A stretch of 64,000 bases of DNA. It comes from Calvatia gigantea (taxonomy: Eukaryota; Basidiomycota; Agaricomycetes; Agaricales; Lycoperdaceae). The stretch's first letter is position 1; each line of letters begins with the position of its first letter. The notes below the pieces were generated by a model. The model was not told the DNA's origin and did not search any database. It saw nothing but the letters and a program-made list of their open reading frames with translations. Positions 54,132 to 64,000 of the stretch are shown here, one piece after another. The DNA lies in contig JACAAK010000006.1 in assembly GCA_025093985.1 (NCBI GenBank), forward strand, positions 1,798,001 through 1,862,000, in the 5' to 3' direction. A program made the position numbers and the translations under genes.

Positions 54132-54930
54132 ACCGTCCGATATAATCGGTTTACTTTCGCTTGGATCGGGTTGGGCAGGTAGCTGTGTGGAGGCCGAGCA
54201 CACTACCTGGACACGTTTGGCACGTCATGAATTTCATTCACTCGTTTACACGCTATCGATATTTCATGTTTGTTCTTTCTGTAGCTTACACCCTAGTATT
54301 CAATCTAATCTATTTGCTTTGGATGATGACATATCCCCTCCGGCCAAGATTTATACCATGACCAAAGATACAAAAGCCACGTTGCAGGTGCCGGGATGTT
54401 TTTGTTTGGATAATTCAGTACAGTGAAGGAATGAATTGACATCAAATGTATGTTCCTGAGCGGCAGAGGCGCGAGTTTCATGACTGATTATGATTTTGTT
54501 TCAACTGTACGTAATAGACTAGGCAGAAGTTGGGCGCGACCGCCAAGGGGCAGCTGACCGCGATGCCGAACATGTTGCCCTCATATATTCACCTTGTTTG
54601 AGGTTTCTTGACATCAGAAGATCCCACCGCCCTGGCACAGAAAGGGAAGGCTATTTCAGGGACAAGGTACCCCATGGTGAACCCCTGCAACAGACAGTGT
54701 TCGCCATTTATGGTTTGAGACACTGCGACACTTCGTTTTAACGGTTTGCACCTGCAGAAGGGTTCTAGGATAATGACCTTGTTATGGATGCCTCCCCGGT
54801 AGTGGGACCATAAAAGAACGACTATCGGAGGTGTATCATCACATCGACGAGCCCCCCTTGACAGATGCTGTCCCCCACTGACGGTCTTCGCGATCACCAG
54901 ACCATCGACGATCTGTGGAAAGGCCAGATC
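54132..54930. other. Intergenic
   Basis: About 800 bp with the F-box/WD40 3' UTR and the promoter of the next membrane-protein gene. Short frames only; nothing recognised. Confidence 0.4.
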
Positions 54931-56514
54931 ATGGCTTATGTGCAAGGCGCGTTGTTGGGTACTTCCGTCAGGGGATATCAGTACTAATCTGACACCGCAG
55001 TGGCTATCTCAGTTGCACTTGTGTACGATCATTGTAAGTGTCTCGCGAAGTTGGGTGTCCAACAGGACTAAATTGAAGACAATATCAGTGACGACATTCG
55101 ATCTTGAGGTGCGTCGATAACTACCTATGTCTCCACAATGCTGCCTCATGCGCAATAAGAACAGGTGGAATTGATTTGGGTATATCATCATTACTACCTC
55201 AGGGGAATTCATTGACACCTAAATGTAGAACAAAAAAATGTCTCTGGTGAAGGTGTTGTTCCTTGTTGTGCGTTCGGGGGGAACCCACTGGGAGCAACTT
55301 ACTAACCCTGCCGTTAGGCAAGGTACCTCGGCGATTTCGTACCCATGTGTGTACCTCATTTCAAAGATAATCCAGTTGCTAGGTCTGAGTTCTTTGTTTT
55401 TCAGTTCTGCTTGTGGTATGCCTGTACTTTGTTCTTCGGACGAGCAAAAGCAATTTAGTACCAAAACAGCGTTCCTTTTCACAAGGTTGTCATCAGAAGT
55501 AGTAAGATTTTAATTGTCTGGGCGTCGAGTTGAATGTGCTGATGACCGTCGCAGCAGTAAGACTGCGGGCAGTGTTTGTTGAACTCAGGGCTGAAATTCC
55601 CGCAGATGTATGTGAAGATATTCGCAGGCCGTCGTTCGCTGACTTTTCCGATCCATGAAGGCCATCCTTCGGGTATCATCCAAGCTTCAGCAGGTTTCTT
55701 TGTCGTTTTCGCAACGCAAGGTACAATTTTGCTTCGCCACCCCTCGTCAGAGCTAATGTGCTGTCCAGCTATAATGCAGTACAGAGTGTCTGCGATGTAT
55801 CAGCACTCCAAAATAATTATTGTTATCCTCCTCTCGGGTTTCGCGATAGAAATCGTCGCAAGCATCACAGTTGCCGTCCTTGGGTTTTCGGCCATGGCTT
55901 GTAGGTTCTTAACCCTCACGATATCCCATTCAGTATCTAAGGTCACACCCAGCCGTCGAGATATCTATCAACAGTTTGCACCTCTGCTTTTCACCAGACA
56001 TACCGATGTGGTATTTCGTCCTCTGGATTCCCATGATAATTTTTGAAGCGTTTCTCTTGGGTATAACTTTGTGGGCTGCCGTAAAACACACCCATGAGAC
56101 CAAGGCCATTGCTCTAACTGTGGAGCGACCTCCGTCGCTATCATATATATTAATGAGGGATAGCATCCTCTTCCCGATGATGTGAGTGTTATATACGTCT
56201 CTTTAGCCCCTTCGAGGTTGACGCTATGAAGAGCTGTGACAATTTACATCATTAATACTCTAGCCTGGCGGTTCTTTCATGTAAGTCACCTTGATACTGT
56301 AGTGCTCCCAGCCCTAATAAAAACGAACTCCCAGCCTTTCCTCCAGCAAATCTCGCTATCAGTAGCAGAGGTTGGCTCCTGTGTCTTAGGGTGTCGGTTG
56401 ATCATCAACCTTCGAAAGGCCTATTATCAACCATTTAGGAGTGAGCTAGAACAGTCAAGGAGTGTGCGAATGCTTTCCTTTGTCCGCCCGGAAGAAGGTG
56501 AAGAACAAGAGTAA
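54931..56514 (+). CDS. Multi-span membrane protein, DUF6533-like
   Basis: Short exons from MAYVQGALL join LVAISVALVYDHLTTFDLE and VELIWNKKMSLVKVLFLVV. This is the first-helix and loop pattern of the agaricomycete DUF6533 family (YDH, then the E-W-KK-SLVK region). Later segments include QHSKIIIVILLSGFAIEIV, PMWYFVLWIPMIIFEAFLL and VTIYIINTLAW. The C-terminal cytosolic region LGCRLIINLRKAYYQP ends EEGEEQE. About seven transmembrane helices are expected. Function of the family is unknown; it is expanded in mushrooms. The junction after LFLVV (near 55270-55325) does not close in frame, and a missing base or a different splice site is possible. Upstream exons may exist. Confidence 0.72.
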
Positions 56515-57245
56515 AATAGGTTCTGGGTCAGTTCTGGTTAATTATAAAGGACAAACCTTTTTTGTGGGTTGAAATAGGCTGATAGGTGGCCTTCTCATGC
56601 ACATGAACTGAAGGGGACTCAAGCGCAACCAGGTTTATTTATAGAACATTGTCTGTGAACGGATGTTGGGAACGTTGATCTGGGGTTCTTAATATTATCT
56701 GTCGTGGTTTAAGTCCTCAGGCCTCAGAAATCAGAGTCTTCCAGGTTCCTTAGCCCGAATGGCTCGAATTCTTTGTCTTTTGCTTGCCCACATTTCTACT
56801 TTCCAGTAAAGCAGCATTTAGGTGCTTTGCATGTCCCTGACGTAACTTAACGGGTATACGGTGTCGGCTAGAGTATCAAATCCGTTTCACAGCTCAAGGC
56901 GGTGCACTGGTTGCCTGCTGCATATTTTCTGGGCGACAGGTTAAAGATGCAACCCCAACATTGAGGGGGATCAAACTTGGACATCTGCGACGATAGTAGC
57001 AGGTTCGCGTCCCACGACACAGTTGTGCCCGGGGAAAGTGACGGGCATCAAATCATTTGCAAGGTAGTGAAGCTGGAAGAACATAAGTATTCACCCTTGG
57101 AGCACAATGCCCTAAGGCCGGGTCCCTCCCTAAACTGTAGAAGAGCAGGCAGGTCCTCTCCGCTCTCAAAGCCAAGTCAGACAGGTTCTGCCCTTGGAGT
57201 CACAGACCAATAACCGCGATACTCAAACGACTGGAATCGTAAACG
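56515..57245. other. Intergenic
   Basis: About 730 bp between two plus-strand membrane-protein genes. One open frame (56977-57213) lies in the likely promoter and has no recognisable content. Confidence 0.4.
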
Positions 57246-58053
57246 ATGGTAGACGCGACCCCCAACAATAACTCTTCCACTTCAGTGGCCAAGGATTCCT
57301 TCGCGCCTCACCAAACAACCAGGTTTTGCTGCTTTGTGATTCCATCTAGAATTGCGCTCTTAGCATTCTCTGTTATCCTTTGTCTATTTGGGGCGGGGTT
57401 TGGAGTAGTCGGTTGGGTCATTGCGGACAAGCTAGGTATGGGTGCCGACCTTTCGTTGGATTCACCCTGATTGCGTTTGCAGACAAGCAGTTGCTGGGGA
57501 TCGAGCGCATTGCCCTGTTCTTCCATATTCTGATATATTTCTTGGTGGCGCTTTTCGCCACCTTAGGGTAATGGTTCGCTCGTACGTGCGGTGGGCTGGG
57601 GCTAAACGGTCGATAGGATCTATTCTGCAGTGCAAAAGGCTGCAAGATGCGTTTCATTATTCGCATCCATATTCCTTGGACAGCTGGTGTTTAACATAGC
57701 ATCTGGAGCACTCTGCCTCTACCTGTTGTTCCGTGTTGGCCCCAATGATCCAGACCAACTCTACAACAAGTGTATGGATGTTGTTGCTGCACATCCCAAC
57801 GATTTTTTCCTCCGCAACTTGTGTCAGCGGTCGCCGTCGATGAAGGGATTAAGCGCTGGTCTGTATGTATTCATGTGGTTGACTGAGATCAGTAGGTCGT
57901 TTGTCGGTATGGTGATGTTTCGTATCGATTGATCATTTAACTCCAGTTGCGGTAATTGTTTCAAATCAGCACTTAGCACAATTGCACGAAGAAGCAGCGC
58001 AAATAGAAATATTGAATCCGCGTCCTAGAGACTCAGAGTCGTTTTACTATTAG
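57246..58053 (+). CDS. Hypothetical four-span membrane protein
   Basis: MVDATPNNNSSTSVAKDSFA is a polar N-terminus. The first membrane segment is ALLAFSVILCLFGAGFGVVG and a second is IALFFHILIYFLVALFATLG. A third is LFASIFLGQLVFNIASGALC, followed by a loop with NKCMDVVAAHPNDFFLRNLC and a fourth helix GLYVFMWLTEI. A last exon encodes AVIVSNQHLAQLHEEAAQ and ends DSESFYY with TAG at 58051-58053. The layout, with a cysteine-bearing second outer loop between helices 3 and 4, resembles small tetraspan-type proteins of mushrooms. I do not recognise a named family. Five or so exons; the junctions around 57430-57470 and 57570-57625 are my best reading. Confidence 0.72.
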
Positions 58054-58184
58054 TGCATGAAAATACATTATTTGGTCTGAGGTCACGGATGTCCGGGCCG
58101 GAGCTGCGGCGTTGACAGTGACTGATCAACCCTGGCGTGCAACGGGAATCAACCTCATGGTCATCGCTCCAGCCAGGAGTGTCC

Positions 58185-61100
58185 ATGTTACGCACACTAT
58201 TGACCCCTTTGCGTTCTCGCTTCGATGTCTCTCCTCGTGTTCCACCTCAAAACGCGCCCGGTATCCAGGAAGATGAGCAGGACCCAGAAGACTTTGCACG
58301 CGACGTTTTGGTGGAGTTGATGCGGAACTCAGTCGAGGAGTTGAAACAAGCTGAGTCGTATGGGGACAAAGCGAGGGTGCGCATGAGCTTCGATTAATGA
58401 TTCGTGATATCACTCTGAAGGTTGATCAGATTCTGGGAGAGATCCAAAGGATCATGAACCAGAATGCGTATACGAAGGATGTCTTCCGAGAAATGGACGG
58501 CTTCCTCAGCTTATACAATGTCTTATCGACACTTAGAACCTCTGTCGAGTTGAACCAAGTCGAGAGTGATGCCAACACACTTGAAGGGATTCAGTTAGTC
58601 CTGGAAATACTATCTGATGCAACGTTCGAACACAATGAGAATGCGAGGTTTTGCATGGTGAGTCACTAACCGCACTGTTTGGGATGCTCACTCATGCTGG
58701 TTATAGAAAGAAGTTGGTTATGAACCTCTGAGGCATGCCCTAGAGGGTTTATCCTCAGAAGTAAAGACCATCATCGCCGTGCTCGGACTGCTACTATGCT
58801 TCATATTGCACAACTTTACGTTGAAGTCTGTGTTCAGGGACATGCAAGACGCGGACCTAGATGCTGTTGATCATGTTATTGCCCAGTATGGCGCTCATTT
58901 CCAATCCATTCATCATCCTGGGGCTCTGCCACTTCTCTGGACCCTTCATCAGCGTCTCTCTATGTATCCTTCGATACGCTACGGCTTCTCCAAGGTATTG
59001 GCGCATCTTTCGAGTGCCAACCACCGCAACTTTGCCGTCATGAGCAACACGGGTTTGGTTCTTCCTATTCTGGAGTATTTCCACTCTTCGAAAGGCGATG
59101 AGAAGGTCACTGAGAAAGAGCGACACGCGTGGCAGAAACTTCTGAGACGTTTGCTGGAACTTGGTGCTGAGCCGTCTCATGCTCGATTAATTCTGCAGAA
59201 AGCGGTCCGGGAGGGAAACGTTCTGGACCTGGAGATGCTGGATCTCATCCGCTATGGGTCGAAGTCCCGTTGGGTGGATCATTTTTCCATGGGGTCATCT
59301 TCTGCGTTCGTAGCCATAGATGAGGATAATAAGGGTCTACCAGCCTCAGGGATTACCTTCCTAGTAGGTGGTCCTACGGAGATTTAAATAAGAAACTCAT
59401 ACGATTTTTAGACCTGGATATTCATGACTCATTTGCCAGTACAAGGCCCTTGGACTCTGTTCAGTGTTTCTCATGACTCAAAACCTTTCCTTACTTTACG
59501 CATCCGATCGGATGGTAGATTTGAGTTCTCCGCGTCGTCAAGCTCCAGTTCTGTCACATTCTCTAAGGCGACCATTCGCAAAGGGCGATGGACACATCTC
59601 GCCCTCGTACACTATCCAAGCAGGTCTTCAAGTCCAAGTGTTCGTACGTCCCTCTCTTCCGAGCTCATGCTTCGGGCCATTCAGTATGTATGTTCAGGTC
59701 TGTTTTTGGATGGTGTTATCCAAGATGGTATCAACTGGGCTTATCCAAAACCCGAATCTCGAGCTCAAGGCGTTGAGTACACCATTGGCAATGGCACAGG
59801 AGGGTGGCTAAGCTGGTGCCTATCCTCTGCCTATCTCCTGGCAACACCCATTGGTGGGCTAAAACGACTTCCGTGTTCATGTATGCGTGCTGACTTGACC
59901 GATAGCTGATGATTTAGTACGTTTCGTACACCATCTTGGGCCGCGATACGTGGGAAATTTCCAAGATTCAGCTTTGGTCAAATTCTTGACATATGAAGCG
60001 TCCACCTCACTTAACATATTCCTCGCCACGGCGGGATCCAAGAATTCTTCTCAGGTTGATGGGTCTCCGATACTTAAGGTCGTTCGACGTGGCATGAACC
60101 TCAACGAGTCTGAAATCGTCTTTTCGATCAGTGCTACAAGTGTGCTTCAGGCAGGCATTGCGAGTGAAGTCCCCGCGTCTGGCGCCATGACCCGTGTGGT
60201 GGCTGAGGGGGATGTCTATGTGGTCAAGGCGGCGTGTTTTGACAACGCGATTTGGGCAATTGGGGGAGCTGCAGTGCTTTTGAGATTGGTGCAGCTCGCA
60301 CAGGTGTGTCTTTGTACTTCGACTCGGCTGGTATATGGTCTGACGATAAGCCAGTCTCCACACGAGTTGTCGCGTGCCCTGAGTATCCTGACGGAATGCT
60401 TGAAGAACAGTTGGCAAAATTCGGAGGACATGGAACGACTACGTGTGTGCCTGAGTCTCAATGACTTTCTATACCACATCTGAGTGATGCCGTCAGGTGG
60501 TTACGAGATTCTGGCCGACATGCTCAGGCGGAAGAGCCAGCACATCAACCTTACTAGCTTTGAAATCCTCTTTGAGTTTCTAGGAATCAATCCACGGACG
60601 CCAGAGTGAGTAGTACACCTCCACATTGCCAAGAAGTCTTCACACAGCCTTTAGATCATCAACTGTTGTCAATCTTGCGGCATACCGCGCCATCGCACTC
60701 GACTTTGAATTATGGTCCCGAACCAAAAAGGAGTTGCAGATCGTCTATTTCGAACATTTTGTGACGTTGGTAGAGACGAGTCGATACAGAATCTTCAACA
60801 TCATGCAAAGACTCTCCAAATTGGGCCTGGTCCGGAAGATGTTTTTCGTGCTTCAGACGGACTGGTATTCTGCGGATATGACGAATCAGCTGATTGAGAC
60901 GCTGGGTGCACTATGCCGGGCAGACTTTTCGAGGGACGGAGTCGTCAAGCCACTTGTGTCGTTCCTGGCAGCGAATCTTCACGAAGGTGAGATAATGTCA
61001 TCCTTGTTGTAATTTTACTTAGGTGGTTTGGAAGATCCCATACCAGCAGGTTCCCCTCGTTCCACCTTCTCTCGCATAGACCTGAGTAATTTCCGGGGCA

Positions 61101-64000
61101 AATGCGAACGGGTCCTCCAACTACTCGTGTCCATCCTGTCGGTTAAACAATTCTACGTTAAGTTTGTAGCTGCCCTTCCTTTGACGCGTATATGCCTGCT
61201 CCTGCTTGGAAATCATCCTTCCCCTGCGGTTAGCACGCAAATCCTCAAACTACTGGATATTAGTATTGGCTTCTCAAGCTCGTTCATTCGCAAATTCGAG
61301 CTTGTTAGTGGGTGGAATGTCCTCAAGACTGTCCTGCCATACTCATGGAACGCCGAAGTCAACGATGCCGCATTCAATCTTCTTATGGGACGTATTGAAA
61401 GTTCCCAGCCGCAGAAAGACGGCCCGACGATCAACTGTCCCCAAATCGTACCCACCATCCTCTCCGCACTTCAAGCCGGTTTGGTTGCTGTAGCATCCTC
61501 CGCCCAACTTCCAGACGATGCCGATACTCGATCTATACAACTTTCCGCCCCTCCTTTGGAGACGCCAGTCGAGCTCGGATCTCAACCGCCTATGGCGTCT
61601 GTCGACCAAATAGCCACGATGGAAGCGCTTATTGAGGAATTCCTTAACTTTCATTCAGCTATGGCACAATTCCGTTCAATATTTCAATCACAAATTGCAA
61701 CCCAGCTGTTCGTGGACGGGTACAAGACTTTCGTCAAAAAACTTGCTGAGCTGCCGGAGATCAATCCCCGGACGGTAAGGATTTTGGAGAAATTGACGCA
61801 TTTTGGGTTGGCACTTGCTTTGGACAATTCAGTTGCTGGCTCGCAGAAACGCGAGGTATGATCTGGTCACCCTGCCTTTCCATCTTGGTTGAACACATAT
61901 CTGGACACATTAGATACTGGACGTCGTACCCATTGCGGAGGGAATTTTGAATCCCAATGCTGAAAGAACTTCCATTGATCCGAGTCTTGTAGCCGATACT
62001 CGGAGCATGCGCCAACGCATTGCTTCCGCGAGGTTAAGTCTTCAAGTCGGTGAGAGGACGATTATCAAGATTGTAGCAAAGATTGGAGAGTGGAGAAAGG
62101 CGATACAAGCATCTGAGAGGAAGAGGTTCCGGAAGTTGGTCCTTGATCTGTGAGCTCTTTTCTCACCTTGACGTAATTATATCTTCCATTAATTTCGAGA
62201 CCCTTGCGTCTTTAGTCGCGAAAGTAGACGCCAGGTATCACGATTACAAGATTGGGCGCAGTCCCTCACCGCCGAACGCGGCCTGTGGCCAACGCCCGAA
62301 ACACGATTATGGAGGTTGGATGAGACGGAAGGTCCGTACCGTACACGGTTCGTATCATTTTTCGCTGAATCATATGACCGAAGCTAATGCCCAGTGCCAT
62401 ATCTAGGAGAAAGCTCGAACCAGAGATCGACAAAATCGCCAGTTCACGGCAGGTCATTGATGGGTCTGACACCCGTGGTGTTCAGGCACCGCAGGTTGAA
62501 ACGCATCAAAATACCACGGAGATACCGCCTTGGGCTGAGTCATATGAGATTTCGTCAACAGAAGTTGACGGTGAATCCCGCACGCTAAATATCGTTTTAC
62601 CGTCGTTGATGGCCACATAGAACCTGCCCTCGTCGAAGATGTAGTGGAAGACAAATTGCGTCGTGTGCGACATGAACTTGAACCTGGAGATGTGATAGAT
62701 GCCGTTGCTACCATTGCCAGAATTGTAGGCGTTGATTCTTCTCGTGAGTTATTCATCTATCATTCTGTCACCGAGCTCAGCTAATAAGGTTTAAGCCGGT
62801 TTGTTGATTTTTGGAAAGACGCATTTATACATCCTTGATGGAATTGTTGAGAATGATGATGGGGAAATTATTGATGCCCATGATGCACCCAAGCGACTGC
62901 TTTTCGTCCCTGGGAGTATCGTGGAGCTGGATGGACCTCCCCGAGCACGGCGATGGTAAATCATAGTTTCGCCCATTGTTTGGATGTCTGATGTCCGGTA
63001 AAATAGGGCCCATAATCAAGTTGCAGGGTGTAGCGAAAAAACTTTTCTCTTCCGTGACGTGGCGTGAGCACTTAATTCCAACCAACCCCACCCCCAAATC
63101 CTCACACCTATTCCCAGTCTCGAGATCTACTTCAAAGACAGCAGATCACTCCTCGTGGTATTCCTTGATCGAAAGCGTCGTTCGGAGACCAATTACCGTC
63201 TATCCAACATCATCAACAAGAACGCTCCAAATCATCTATCAACCCCGGGGCTCCTCCGTACTCCAGGCCCATTCAGCAGTAGACTACCGACATTTTCGAG
63301 GTCGGTATTAGGATTTAAGCCAGATGATCTGGGGACTGCGACGAGGAAGTGGCAGGCGAGGGAAATTAGTAATGTGCGCCATGAATCTGACTCTCAATTG
63401 CTGGCTGACAAGAGCCGGCCCATAGTTCAGTTATATCAGTATTCTGAATCAGGCATCGGGACGGACGCCAAGTGACGCTACACAGTATCCCGTTTTTCGT
63501 ATGTTAATCTCTGCTCTCAGTTCCTCGTTCACTCACCGAATCATACAAAGCTTGGGTACTGCAAGATTATACATCGGAAACGCTGGATCTAATGTCCCCC
63601 TCCTCCTACCGAGAGTTTGTCATATTTGCCTCACCGAAACTGTAGCATGCTCACACCACGGCTACAGTCTGACTAGGCCAATGGGTGCATTAACGCAAGT
63701 ACGGCGTGAGGCAGCGAAGACCCGCTATGAAAATCTAGAGAGTGTAGGAGAGAAGCCTTTCCACTATGGCACACACTTCAGCTCGTCAATGATCGTGTGT
63801 CACTTCTTGATTCGCTTAGCCCCGTTCACAAATATGTTCAAAACGTTGCAAGGAGGGGACTGGGATTTGCCAGATCGCTTGTTTAGGTATTCTTCCTCTG
63901 AGTTTTCTAAGCAGAGCTCCCGTTCACTTTAAAACCCCAGTGATCTTGCCCGAGCCTACGAATCAGCCGCCCATGATATACGCGGAGACGTCAGGGAACT
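58185..64000 (+). CDS. BEACH-domain protein (Bph1/Lyst-like), 3' end outside the window
   Basis: Start [19 protein letters not shown]. The first intron (AGG|GTGCGC to CTGAAG|GTTGAT) is 46 bp. A long armadillo-like region follows ([20 protein letters not shown], then [12 protein letters not shown]). A ConA-like lectin segment has [17 protein letters not shown], then [15 protein letters not shown] and [18 protein letters not shown]. Later come the PH-BEACH ([28 protein letters not shown]) and the BEACH domain ([11 protein letters not shown], then RDLSKPMGAL-like, [33 protein letters not shown]). The last bases encode [16 protein letters not shown], so the BEACH domain and any C-terminal WD40 are cut off. 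BEACH proteins control membrane fusion and lysosome or vacuole sorting. A few frame slips occur, including one near 62585 that looks like a missing base. Confidence 0.93.

Overview
The window is nuclear DNA of a filamentous basidiomycete, most likely an Agaricomycete. Genes lie on both strands close together and are cut by many short introns of about 45-70 bp with GT(R)AG..YAG ends. The protein set fits this group: a YOR1-type ABC transporter, an Apd1-like ferredoxin, a DUF6533-type membrane protein, a CYP monooxygenase, a BEACH protein and an F-box/WD40 protein. I read gene models by joining exons by eye. No search, aligner or expression data were available, so family names rest on recognised motifs.

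Layout. 1.6-2.6 kb: VAMP7-type R-SNARE (+). 4.1-6.4 kb: RING finger protein (-). 8.45-8.9 kb: Sec61 beta (+). 8.9-12 kb: gene-poor. 12-14.7 kb: SET-domain methyltransferase (-), then triosephosphate isomerase (-). 15.04-15.56 kb: a fold-back, MITE-like element inserted next to the stop codon of an MFS exporter (-, to 18.2 kb). That exporter is divergent from a YOR1-like ABC exporter (+, 19.5-25.6 kb). 25.9-31.8 kb: Apd1-like ferredoxin (+), secreted six-hairpin glycosidase-like protein (-), coiled-coil hypothetical (+). 33-42.3 kb: profilin (+), TFIIIC delta-type subunit (-), P450 (-), aldo/keto reductase with a C-terminal membrane anchor (+). 43.5-50 kb: ATP synthase subunit J (-, a short gene in three small exons), VPS11 (+), ORC5 (-). 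50.5-64 kb: F-box/WD40 protein (+), two multi-span membrane proteins (+), and a BEACH protein (+) cut by the window end.

The housekeeping genes cover secretion and endolysosomal trafficking (Sec61 beta, VAMP7, VPS11, BEACH), replication and transcription (ORC5, TFIIIC), cytoskeleton (profilin) and energy metabolism (TPI, ATP18). The accessory genes suggest xenobiotic or secondary-metabolite handling: divergent MFS and ABC exporters, a P450, an aldo/keto reductase and a secreted glycosidase. They are interleaved with housekeeping genes and do not form a convincing biosynthetic cluster.

A theme across the window is reading-frame slips repaired almost always by removing one base, usually in a homopolymer. 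They occur in at least ten otherwise well-conserved genes. This looks more like residual insertion error in a long-read assembly than pseudogene formation. I found no strong candidate for a novel biological system. The best leads are the MITE at the exporter's stop codon, three MCB boxes at the ORC5 start, the divergent exporter pair, and the membrane-anchored aldo/keto reductase.
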